Assembly: GCA_031390755.1 (NCBI GenBank)
Contig: JANMTS010000066.1
Span: forward strand, 1 to 64,000
Length of the DNA stretch: 64,000 nt
Direction: 5' to 3'
Source of the DNA: DATMER01 sp031390755
Lineage (GTDB): Bacteria; Acidobacteriota; Thermoanaerobaculia; Multivoradales; UBA5704
The notes under the pieces are model-generated. The model ran no database searches, had not been told where the DNA came from, and saw only the letters and a program-made list of their open reading frames with translations. A program made the translations under genes and the position numbers. This document shows positions 16,717-24,248 of this stretch, one piece after another (position 1 is the first letter of the stretch; each line of letters opens with the position of its first letter).

Positions 16717-16890
16717 ATGAAGAACACCACCGCCGCCGTTCTCGCCTGCGCCGTCCTCGCCACCCTCCCCGGCGTGCAGGCCTGGGCCGCTGGCCCCTAC
16801 CAGGTCACGGGGACCGGCGTGAGCCGCGATCACAGTCTGGTCCGCACCGAGTCCCGCGTGCAGGCCGCGCGCGTGTTCGCCGGACACTGA
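16717..16890 (+). pseudogene. Short secreted peptide, probably truncated
   Basis: 57 codons from an ATG with AAAGGAG five bases upstream. A clear signal peptide (MKNTTAAVLACAVLATLPG, cleavage near AWA-AGP) is followed by GPYQVTGTGVSRDHSLV and then a low-complexity tail to a stop. The start of the mature part resembles small periplasmic proteins that begin GPYQVTGxV, whose remaining 50 or so residues are missing here. A frameshift or deletion just after VTG is the likely cause. The expression signals look intact. Confidence 0.45.
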
Positions 16891-16993
16891 GGGCGCTGAC
16901 GCCATCTCCGAGGACATGGCCTCCCGGCCCCGAGTGTGAGAGATTCCAGGGTTGAGGCCCGTCGAATCGAGTCCGCCGCGGCCGGGAGGATCC

Positions 16994-19324
16994 ATGCACC
17001 GTAGAGCGATTCCGGCAGCCCTTGCGCTGCTGCTCCTGACGTCAGCGGCATCCGCGGCCGTGTCCGCGGCACCCACCTCGCCGCAGGCGCCTGCCACCGA
17101 GCGGCTGGCCCGTGTCGGGAAGCTCTGGGGGATGGTGCGCTACCTCCATCCCTACGTGGCGTATCGCGACATCGACTGGGACGCAGCCCTCGTGGCGGCC
17201 ATCCCCAAGGTGCGCGAGGCGAAGACGGCGGAGGACTACAAGGCCGCGGTCCAGGGGATGCTCGGCGCTCTCGGGGATCCGGTCACCCGGATGGCGGATG
17301 ACGATCCGCGCCTTCCCTCCGCAAGGCCTCCGCTGCCCGAGACTCCTCCCCCGGCGGTCCGCAAGCTCGAAGGCGGGGTCGTGGCGGTCGATCTGGGGGA
17401 ACGACTCCGCTTCGGCGACATCCGGCGCATCTTCCAGGAGTTGGGGGCGGCGTCCGCGGATCTCGAGCAGGCTTCGGCCGTGGTGGTCGACCTGCGGGCG
17501 GGCGAGGACGGCTCGATGTCGGGCTATGGCGAGATCTTTCTGCAGGAGCTGAGCGGCGCGCTGGTCTCCCGCCCCTGCCGGGCTCCGGCGCAACGCTACC
17601 TGCTGCACTCCGGATTCATGCCGCACCAGGGGAGGACGTCCGGCGGCTACTACTCCGGGTTCCTCAGCCAGTTTGCGACGGAATTCGATCCGAAGCCCGG
17701 CACGGCCCGCAGGAACGTGGTCTTCGTGCTCGATGCGAAGAGCGCCGTTCCCCAGGTCGCCCTGGCCTTGCAGTCGGTGGGGGACGCGCGTCTGGTCGTC
17801 CAGGGGCGGCTCGACGAGGAGTCGCTGGTGGCGGTGCGGCCGGTCGACCTGGGCGAGGGGCTCACCGCTCTGGTGCGGGTGAGCGAGGTCGTCCCCGCGC
17901 CCGGGTGGAACGGTCTGCGGGCCGACGTGGCGGTGCCGGACGGAACCGATCCCTTCGAGATTGCCGTCGCCGAAGCCCGCAAGGAATGGCCGGCGTCGGC
18001 AGCATCTCCGGGGGTACCAGCTGCACCCGCCGGAATCATCCAGCCGCTGCCCGAAGCCGTCTTCCGGCCCGACCGCGGCTATCCCGAGATGACGGAGCCG
18101 GCTCTCGAATACCGGCAGCTCGCGGTGATCCGGGCGTGGAACGCGATCCACTGGTTCTATCCCTACCTGCACCTGATCGGCGACTGGGACGCCGTCCTCC
18201 CCGAGTTCCTGGCGCGGATGGAGGGGGCGAAGACCGGCGCGGAGTATGCCCTCACCCTGGCCGAGATGATGACCCACGTGCCCGACGGCCACACCAACCT
18301 CTGGGGCCACCCGGCGCTCGATGAGCGCTTCGGGGACGCCGGGCTGCCGTTCACGACCCGTTGGATCGAGGGCGCGCCGGTGGCGGTCCGGGTGAGCGAC
18401 GAGGTGAAAGCGGCGGGCATCGAGCCCGGCGACGCCCTGGTCTCGGTCGACGGCGAGACGATCGAAGCCGGCATCGAGCGGCTCAGCCGCACGGTCACGG
18501 CTTCGACTCCGGCGGCGCTGCGCAGCCTGACGTCCCGCATCCTGCTCGCCGGAGCCGCGGGCTCGAAGGCCGTGTTGAAGGTCCGCAAGCTCGACGGCAG
18601 CGAGCGTGAGGTCGCCCTTGTCCGCGATCCCAGGAAGACTCCACCGCCGGTCCAGGGGGACGCCATCCGCGTCCTTCCCGGCAACCTGGGATATGCGGAC
18701 CTGACCCGCCTCCCGGTCGGCGAGGTCGACAAGCTGTTCGAGACGGTGAAGGGGACGCGCGGCCTGATCTTCGACATGCGCGGCTATCCGCAGGGCACGG
18801 CCTGGAGTATCGCGCCGCGCATCAACACCCGCCACGCCAAGGTCGGAGCGCAGTTCCGCCGCTCGCAGGTAAGCGCGTTCTCCGCGGAGGAAGGCGAGTC
18901 CGGCTTCTACTTCTCGCAGCCGCTGCCCGACCTGCCGCCCGGCAAGGAGCTGTACACCGCGCCGACGGTGATGCTCATCGACGACCGGGCCATCAGTCAG
19001 TCGGAGCACAGCGGCCTGTTCTACGAAGCCGCGAACGGCACGAAGCTCATCGGCTCCCCGACGGCGGGCGCGAACGGCGACGTGACGCAGTTTCCGCTGC
19101 CGGGCGGGATCACGGTGCTGTTCACCGGCCATGACGTCCGCCACGCGGACGGCCGGCAGCTGCAGCGGATCGGGCTCATTCCCGACATCCCGGTCGAGCC
19201 CACCCGCGCGGGTGTGGCGGCCGGGCGGGACGAGCTGCTGGAGGCGGCGGTCCGGTATTTCGAAACCCTCCAGGTCGAAACCCAGCAGCCGCCCGCTGCC
19301 GGCCCCTCCGGAGGGGAGCGTTGA
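16994..19324 (+). CDS. S41 family (tail-specific) protease with duplicated N-terminal module
   Basis: A 776-residue secreted protein. The signal peptide (AALALLLLTSAASA) is followed by two copies of the helical module that precedes many S41 peptidases: one near residues 45-110 (LARVGKLWGMVRYLHPYVAYRDIDWDA, quoted in part) and another near 370-440 (AVIRAWNAIHWFYPYLH ... PDGHTNLW). A PDZ domain follows (AGIEPGDALVSVDGETI), then the peptidase domain with GLIFDMRGYP and DDRAISQSEHSG, where the serine before EH is the likely nucleophile. It probably degrades or processes periplasmic proteins. ATG 16994 has GGGAGGA just upstream. The stop overlaps the TTG start of the next gene (TTGA). Confidence 0.85.
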   Translation: MHRRAIPAALALLLLTSAASAAVSAAPTSPQAPATERLARVGKLWGMVRYLHPYVAYRDIDWDAALVAAIPKVREAKTAEDYKAAVQGMLGALGDPVTRMADDDPRLPSARPPLPETPPPAVRKLEGGVVAVDLGERLRFGDIRRIFQELGAASADLEQASAVVVDLRAGEDGSMSGYGEIFLQELSGALVSRPCRAPAQRYLLHSGFMPHQGRTSGGYYSGFLSQFATEFDPKPGTARRNVVFVLDAKSAVPQVALALQSVGDARLVVQGRLDEESLVAVRPVDLGEGLTALVRVSEVVPAPGWNGLRADVAVPDGTDPFEIAVAEARKEWPASAASPGVPAAPAGIIQPLPEAVFRPDRGYPEMTEPALEYRQLAVIRAWNAIHWFYPYLHLIGDWDAVLPEFLARMEGAKTGAEYALTLAEMMTHVPDGHTNLWGHPALDERFGDAGLPFTTRWIEGAPVAVRVSDEVKAAGIEPGDALVSVDGETIEAGIERLSRTVTASTPAALRSLTSRILLAGAAGSKAVLKVRKLDGSEREVALVRDPRKTPPPVQGDAIRVLPGNLGYADLTRLPVGEVDKLFETVKGTRGLIFDMRGYPQGTAWSIAPRINTRHAKVGAQFRRSQVSAFSAEEGESGFYFSQPLPDLPPGKELYTAPTVMLIDDRAISQSEHSGLFYEAANGTKLIGSPTAGANGDVTQFPLPGGITVLFTGHDVRHADGRQLQRIGLIPDIPVEPTRAGVAAGRDELLEAAVRYFETLQVETQQPPAAGPSGGER

Positions 19325-20172
19325 CGCCCGAGAAGCCCATCCGGCCGGCGCCCTGGAAGGAGCGCTTTGCGAGCCGGCTGTTCTTCGCCCTCGGGCCTCG
19401 CATGCCCAGGCTGGTCCAGGCCGATCCGCCGAACGGTTTGAAGCCCTGGGAACCCGTGACGGTCGAGCGTCCCGCGGGCGGTCCCCTCCAGGGGACCTGG
19501 TACCCGGCCATCCCGGAGCCGGTGCGGGGTGCCGTTCTGCTGATGCACCCCTGGGTGGAGTGGGGCAAGTCCTACTTTCACCGGCGGGGGAGGGTGCAGG
19601 CCCTGCGGATGGCGGGGTACCACGTCCTCGCCGTGGATCTCGGAGGCTTCGGGGACAGCCGGCGCGTGCCCGGCTTCCTCGACCGGGACGTGGAAGCCGC
19701 CCTCGCCGCGTTGCGCCAGCGGGCGGGAGACCTGCCGCTCCATCTCTGGGGAGTCAGCTCCGGAGCCTACTGGTCCCACTTCGTGCTGGCCCGCCTGGTC
19801 CCGGGGACTGGCGTCGCAGGAGCCATGTTCGAGGACGTCTCTCCCCACCTTCTCCAGTGGTCGTGGCGGATGGCTCCTCTCGGCCGTCCCTTCTACCTGT
19901 TCTTCGAGCACGTCCTGCGCAGCTCCTACCGCTACCTGGACCTCCGGCGGCAGGCGCCGTTCCTGAAGCTGGGAGCGGTGAGCTACGTCAGCGGAGCCGA
20001 GGACCGGGGCGTGCTCCCCAAAGAGACCAGGGAGCTGGCCGGGGCGGCGGGCGGCCGGGCGCTGATCGTCCCCGGCGCCGGCCACCTCGAATCGATCAAG
20101 GTGGCCAACGCCGAGGTGATCGCCCTGGCGCTGGACACCTTCCGCCGGGCGGAAGAGGCGCGGAGCCGTTAG
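19321..20172 (+). CDS. Alpha/beta hydrolase
   Basis: A 283-residue alpha/beta hydrolase. The nucleophile elbow is GVSSG (in LWGVSSGAYWSHF), the oxyanion region is LLMHPWVEWGKSYF, and the catalytic histidine is in GAGHLES near the C-terminus. The substrate is unknown. The TTG start overlaps the S41 protease stop (TTGA), so the two are probably cotranscribed and translationally coupled. The last codons precede the palindromic array at 20176. Confidence 0.82.
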   Translation: MTPEKPIRPAPWKERFASRLFFALGPRMPRLVQADPPNGLKPWEPVTVERPAGGPLQGTWYPAIPEPVRGAVLLMHPWVEWGKSYFHRRGRVQALRMAGYHVLAVDLGGFGDSRRVPGFLDRDVEAALAALRQRAGDLPLHLWGVSSGAYWSHFVLARLVPGTGVAGAMFEDVSPHLLQWSWRMAPLGRPFYLFFEHVLRSSYRYLDLRRQAPFLKLGAVSYVSGAEDRGVLPKETRELAGAAGGRALIVPGAGHLESIKVANAEVIALALDTFRRAEEARSR

Positions 20173-20175
20173 CGG

Positions 20176-20463
20176 GAGGCGCTTCGTCGCGCCGACGAAA
20201 GCCTTCGCGCGGCGCCGAAGGCCTTCGCCGCCGCGGCGAAGCGTTGCGGAAACCGCCGAAGCGCTTCGGCGTCCCGACGAAGCACTGAAAAGCTCGCCGA
20301 AGCCCTTCGCCGGCTCAACGAAGCGCTTCGCCGGGCGCCGAAGCGTTTCGTCCCGGCGGCGAAGCGTTGCGGAATCCGGCGAAGCGCTTCGCCGCGGCGC
20401 CGAAGCGCTTCGGGAAGCGACGAAGCGCCTCCGCGAGACGGCGAAAGGCTTGCGTCGCGGCTC
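20176..20463. repeat. Tandem palindromic array with strictly alternating 21/20-bp spacing
   Basis: Fourteen units, most containing the palindrome CGAAGCGCTTCG or a one- or two-base variant. Unit starts (the G of GAAG or its variant) fall at 20176, 20197, 20217, 20238, 20258, 20279, 20299, 20320, 20340, 20361, 20381, 20402, 20422 and 20443: intervals 21, 20, 21, 20 and so on without a break. It is therefore a 41-bp dimeric repeat, about seven copies. The period is not a multiple of three, so a coding repeat is unlikely. It fills the gap between a hydrolase and a GNAT gene. Confidence 0.9.
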
Positions 20464-20553
20464 ATCTCGGGCGTCTCGCGGCACTTCTCTCTCTATAGAG
20501 ACCCTTCTCTGCAATGGATGCGAGACCGTGGCTCTCGGGCTCTGGAGGGATTC

Positions 20554-20988
20554 TTGACGATTCGCGAAGCCGGACCGGATGACGTCGCCGCCCTGGCTGC
20601 GTTGTCCGGAGAGCTCGGCTACTCCTCCACACCCGGGGAGATGGCGGACCGCCTGGCGATGTTGCGCCAGCGGTCCGCCGACGCGGTCTTCGTGGCGGAG
20701 GCGGACGGCGAGGTGATCGCCTGGCTGCACGTCGCCGGCATGCTCTTCCTGGAATCGCCCCCGTTCGCCGAGGTTGCCGGCCTGGTCGTGGCCGAGAATC
20801 AGCGCGGAAAGGGTACCGGCAAGCAGCTCCTCGCCGCTGCCGCCGAGTGGGCCACAGCCAGGGGCTACCGCAAGCTCCGCGTGCGCAGCAACGTGATTCG
20901 CAAGGACGCCCACCGCTTCTACGAGCGCGAAGGCTACAGGCGGATCAAGGAGCAGGTGGTGCTCGACCTGGAGCTGAAGAAGGATTGA
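20554..20988 (+). CDS. GNAT-family N-acetyltransferase
   Basis: A 144-residue GNAT. TIREAGPDDVAALAAL is a typical first strand and helix; the acetyl-CoA loop is VVAENQRGKGTGKQLL; then WATARGYRKLRVRSN and AHRFYEREGYRRIKEQ close the fold. The acceptor is unknown. The TTG start at 20554 is chosen because GGAGGGA lies just upstream and because family members begin at this residue; an upstream ATG at 20518 would add 12 unrelated residues. It is immediately downstream of the palindromic array. Confidence 0.88.
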   Translation: MTIREAGPDDVAALAALSGELGYSSTPGEMADRLAMLRQRSADAVFVAEADGEVIAWLHVAGMLFLESPPFAEVAGLVVAENQRGKGTGKQLLAAAAEWATARGYRKLRVRSNVIRKDAHRFYEREGYRRIKEQVVLDLELKKD

Positions 20989-20990
20989 GA

Positions 20991-21383
20991 TCAGGCGAGC
21001 AAGCGGCGAAAGCCTTCCTGCTCGAAATGACGGTCGGTGGTCAGGGCTTCCCGCAGGTTCCGTCGGCGCATGAGAACGAAGCTCACGGCATCGCAGAGCG
21101 AATAGGTCTTGTCACCCCTCTGAGAGAGCAGGTCGAAAGCTTCCCGGGTCAACGACTCGTCGACCCAGGCGGTTTCGATGTCCGGGTTTTGCAGAAGGTC
21201 GCCCAGGAACTGGAGAACCGCCATCCGGGGAAGCCCCCGTGCCGTCGCCAGGGCGACAAGCTCAGCCAGAACAAAACTGTGGGTCAGGCGGGACGGGGCG
21301 GCGCGATAGGACGTGCCGGCTTGCTGGTGAAAGGGCTCTGCGCGATGCAGCAGGCAGAGAAGGCCTGACGTGTCGAGGAGCAT
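20991..21383 (-). CDS. PIN-domain ribonuclease toxin (VapC-like)
   Basis: A 130-residue PIN domain. Acidic metal ligands are in MLLDTSGLLCLL (Asp4), AELVALA (Glu), LCDAVSFVLM (Asp) and TTDRHFEQEGFRRLL (Asp), the full VapC set, so an active Mg-dependent RNase is expected. The ATG at 21383 overlaps the antitoxin stop by one base (TGATG), the usual antitoxin-first order. The 3' end is two bases from the GNAT stop on the other strand. Confidence 0.9.
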   Translation of the reverse strand: MLLDTSGLLCLLHRAEPFHQQAGTSYRAAPSRLTHSFVLAELVALATARGLPRMAVLQFLGDLLQNPDIETAWVDESLTREAFDLLSQRGDKTYSLCDAVSFVLMRRRNLREALTTDRHFEQEGFRRLLA

Positions 21384-21661
21384 CAAGCCTGCTTGAGATC
21401 GTCGTGCGTCGCCGAATACTCCCGGGCCAGGTCGGCGTCGATGCCCTCGTTGTCGGCTCCCGTGGACTGCCCCAGATCGATAGAGCCGAAATGCCGTTCG
21501 AAGCGCTCGCGCGCTTCCGCGGTCGACCGGGGATGGGCTTTGCCGAACTGCCGTTCCAGCGAGCTGGCCACCAGGTTCGAGGGGGAGAGCCCCTTCGTTT
21601 CAGCCTGGCGCTGCAACGCCGCGTAGGTCGATTTCCTCAGCTTGATGACCAGAGCTTCCAT
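21383..21661 (-). CDS. Antitoxin of the VapBC-like module (ribbon-helix-helix type)
   Basis: A 92-residue protein. EALVIKLRKSTYAALQRQ with SPSNLVASSLERQFG forms a ribbon-helix-helix-like DNA-binding N-terminus; the acidic C-terminal tail (DNEGIDADLAREYSATHD) should wrap the toxin. The ATG at 21661 is preferred over an upstream start at 21703 because it begins at the conserved beta-strand and because a 19-bp inverted repeat, the likely operator, lies at 21688-21706. Confidence 0.82.
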   Translation of the reverse strand: MEALVIKLRKSTYAALQRQAETKGLSPSNLVASSLERQFGKAHPRSTAEARERFERHFGSIDLGQSTGADNEGIDADLAREYSATHDDLKQA

Positions 21662-21687
21662 CGTCGTCGCCTTTTTTGGAGTCTGCC

Positions 21688-21706
21688 GGGATGCCAGCGG
21701 CATCCC
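21688..21706. promoter_or_regulatory. Probable operator of the VapBC-like module
   Basis: A perfect inverted repeat GGGATGCC-AGC-GGCATCCC, 27 bases upstream of the antitoxin ATG and in the gap to the divergent ctaA gene. Antitoxins of this class usually repress their own promoter through such sites. Confidence 0.6.
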
Positions 21707-21784
21707 ACTGCACGAAGTCTAGCATAGAGAGAGGGTACAAAAGGACCCGAAGGCGGAGGTCTCCGGAGGCGGCGAGAGAGCGCT

Positions 21785-22720
21785 ATGATCCCGGCCGTGG
21801 ACAGACTCTATCGCTACGGCCGGGCAACCCTCGCCTACAACATCCTTGTCATTCTCTGGGGCGCGTTCGTGCGGGCCAGCGGCTCCGGCGCGGGCTGCGG
21901 CAGCCATTGGCCGCTCTGCAACGGCGAGGTGATTCCGAACGCGCCCGGGACGAAGATGCTCGTCGAGCTGACCCACCGGGCGACCAGCGGCGTCGCGCTG
22001 CTCCTGGTCGTGGGGCTCGTCGTGCTGGCCTGGAAGTGGCGGCCGAAGGGGCATCCGGCCCGGCGGGCGGCGATGCTCACGATGATCTTCATGCTCATGG
22101 AGGCCGCGGTGGGCGCGGGTCTGGTGCTGTTCGAGCTGGTGGCGGACAACAAGTCCATGGCGCGCGCCATGTTCATGGCCGTCCATCTCATGAACACCTT
22201 CTTCCTGCTCGGCTTCATGACCCTGACCGTCCACTTCGCCCGGGGCGGCCGGCCGTACCGCTGGCGCGGGCAGGGGAGGACGGCCTGGGGTGTCGGCCTG
22301 GGGCTCGGAGCGCTGATCGCGGCGGGCGTGAGCGGCGCGGTGGCGGCGCTCGGAGACACGCTCTTCCCGGTGTCGTCCCTGGCCGAGGCCTTCCGGCAGG
22401 ATCTCTCGGCCACCTCCCACTTCCTCATCCGGCTCCGCCTGCTCCACCCGGTGATCGCGGCGGCGGCGGGCGTGACCGTCGGCCTGCTGGCGGCGCGAGT
22501 CTTGACCGGCTCCAGTCCGGCCCAGATCCGGCCGGCCCGATGGGTGGTCGGGCTGGTGTTCCTCCAGGTTCTGGCCGGGGTGGTGAACGTCATGCTGCTC
22601 GCGCCGGTCTGGCTGCAGATCGTCCACCTGCTACTGGCGGACCTGCTGTGGATCGCCGCGGTCATCCTGGGCGCCGAGGTGCTGGCGGCGGGGGATCGTC
22701 GACCGGACTTTTCCGGGTAG
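21785..22720 (+). CDS. ctaA: Heme A synthase (COX15/CtaA family)
   Basis: A 311-residue integral membrane protein with about eight helices that oxidises heme O to heme A for cytochrome c oxidase. Family marks: WGAFVRASGSGAGCGSHWPL near the N-terminus (the conserved cysteine pair of the first periplasmic loop is present: GAGCGSHWPLC), ELTHRATSG with a heme-ligand histidine, AVHLMNTFFLLGFMTL, RLLHPVIAAAAG, and VHLLLADLLWI. The ATG at 21785 fits. No ctaB or oxidase subunit genes are adjacent. Confidence 0.9.
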   Translation: MIPAVDRLYRYGRATLAYNILVILWGAFVRASGSGAGCGSHWPLCNGEVIPNAPGTKMLVELTHRATSGVALLLVVGLVVLAWKWRPKGHPARRAAMLTMIFMLMEAAVGAGLVLFELVADNKSMARAMFMAVHLMNTFFLLGFMTLTVHFARGGRPYRWRGQGRTAWGVGLGLGALIAAGVSGAVAALGDTLFPVSSLAEAFRQDLSATSHFLIRLRLLHPVIAAAAGVTVGLLAARVLTGSSPAQIRPARWVVGLVFLQVLAGVVNVMLLAPVWLQIVHLLLADLLWIAAVILGAEVLAAGDRRPDFSG

Positions 22721-22770
22721 CGTTCCTGGGTAGAATGCCGCCAGGCATTCTCTCGAAAGGAGCGTCACCG

Positions 22771-23481
22771 ATGGCGGGCCTGGATCAGATATCCGATCAG
22801 GATCTGGCTTGGAACCGGGAGCAGCGGACTCCCTGCATGCTGCTGCTCGACGTGTCGGAGTCGATGGGCGGCCAGCCGATCCAGCAGCTCAACGCCGGCC
22901 TCAAGGTCTTCGAGGACGAGATCAAGCGCGACGAGATGGCGGTGCTGCGCTGCGAGGTCTCCCTCGTGACGTTCGGGGGGCTCGGCGGAGCCGGCAATAT
23001 CGGCGGGATGGGAACTGCCCGGCTCGTGCAGGACTTCGTCTCGGTGGGCCAGTTCCACGCCCCCGTCCTCGAAGCCGCGGGCAACACGCCGATGGGCTCG
23101 GCGATCAACCTCGCGCTCGACACGCTGCGGACGCGCAAGGACTCCTACCGCCAGCACGGCATCAACTACACGCGGCCGTGGCTGTTCCTCATCACGGACG
23201 GCGCCCCGACCGATCCCGAGAACTGGCCCGCGGCCGGCGAGCGGCTGCTGCGCGAGGAACGGGAGAAGGGCGTCGTGGTCTTTCCCATCGGGGTCGAGGG
23301 CGCGGATCTCGGCTTTCTCGGCCATCTCTCCAGCCTCAACCCGCCGCAGAAGCTCAAGGGGCTCGCGTTCGCCCAGTTCTTCCGCTGGCTGTCGACGAGC
23401 CAGACGCGCGCGTCGTCGGGACAGGCGGGCGGGAGCTTCCAGATGCCCAGCCAGCAGGAATGGGCCCAGGTTCCGCTCTGA
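22771..23481 (+). CDS. TerY-like von Willebrand factor A protein
   Basis: A 236-residue single-domain vWA protein (COG4245 type). MIDAS residues are DVSESMG (Asp27, Ser29, Ser31), a Thr in GNTPMGSAI, and LITDGAPTDP. GAAAGGAGCG precedes the ATG at 22771. It is followed three bases later by a PP2C phosphatase and then a kinase: the gene order of the TerY-phosphorylation triad described by Aravind and colleagues in ter stress-response systems. The role is probably metal-dependent scaffolding or sensing, regulated by the phosphatase/kinase pair. Confidence 0.88.
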   Translation: MAGLDQISDQDLAWNREQRTPCMLLLDVSESMGGQPIQQLNAGLKVFEDEIKRDEMAVLRCEVSLVTFGGLGGAGNIGGMGTARLVQDFVSVGQFHAPVLEAAGNTPMGSAINLALDTLRTRKDSYRQHGINYTRPWLFLITDGAPTDPENWPAAGERLLREEREKGVVVFPIGVEGADLGFLGHLSSLNPPQKLKGLAFAQFFRWLSTSQTRASSGQAGGSFQMPSQQEWAQVPL

Positions 23482-23483
23482 GC

Positions 23484-24248
23484 ATGGCCCTGAGCAGGAT
23501 TTGGACCGTCACGGCCGCGAGCCAGGCGGGCACGTCCCATCTCCGGCACGGCGAGCCCTGCGCGGACCGGTTCGCGATGCGCTCCGAAGGGGGCATCCTC
23601 GTGATGGCCGTGGCCGACGGCGCGGGCTCGGCGCGGTTCGGAGCCGAGGGCGCGGAGCAGGCGGCGGCCCGGGCCGTCGATCTGGCCCTCCGGGCTCTGG
23701 AGGACTCTCCTCCTGACGAGACGCTCCTCCGCGCCGTCTTCCAGGCCACGCTCGACGAGCTTGTGGCCTGGATCGGCGACCGCCGGCCGGCCGACTTCAA
23801 CGCCACGCTCCTGCTCGCCGTGATGACGGACGCCACGCTCGCGGTCGGCAACATCGGGGACGGCTGGGCGGTCGTCCGGCGCCGGGACGGCGGCCTGTCC
23901 GCACTGGCGGCGCCGGACCGCGGCGAGTATGTGAACGAGACGTTCTTCCTCACCACCGCGGGAGCCGTCGAGCAGGCGGTCTGCGCCGTGGTCCCCGCCG
24001 CGGAGCTGGACGCCGTGGCCCTGATGACCGACGGTGCGGCCTGGTTCTCGATCGACCTCGACGCCCGGGCTCCCAGCGCCGCGCTGTTCGGCAAGCTGTT
24101 CGCTTTCGCCGCAGACACCGCAGACACTGCGGACCCGTTGCAGCCGGCCGAAGGCAAGAGCGAGGAGCTGGCGCGGTTCCTCGGCTCCGAGCGGGTGACC
24201 CGCAAGACGGACGACGACACCACGTTGATGCTCGCGGTGCGGAGCTGA
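23484..24248 (+). CDS. PP2C-family protein phosphatase (TerY-P triad)
   Basis: A 254-residue PP2C_2-type phosphatase. Metal-binding motifs are VMAVADGAGSARFG, LAVGNIGDGWAVV, ALMTDGAAWF and TRKTDDDTTLML, all with the expected aspartates. It has a short (ADTADTADP) repeat near residue 210. It lies between the vWA gene and the kinase gene, whose ATG overlaps its stop (TGATG). It should dephosphorylate the kinase or the vWA partner. Confidence 0.88.
   Translation: MALSRIWTVTAASQAGTSHLRHGEPCADRFAMRSEGGILVMAVADGAGSARFGAEGAEQAAARAVDLALRALEDSPPDETLLRAVFQATLDELVAWIGDRRPADFNATLLLAVMTDATLAVGNIGDGWAVVRRRDGGLSALAAPDRGEYVNETFFLTTAGAVEQAVCAVVPAAELDAVALMTDGAAWFSIDLDARAPSAALFGKLFAFAADTADTADPLQPAEGKSEELARFLGSERVTRKTDDDTTLMLAVRS

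Noticed and set aside
20176..20463. CRISPR array
   Set aside because: Units are 20-21 bp and contiguous; there are no unique spacers of 30 or so bases, no leader, and no cas genes in the window.
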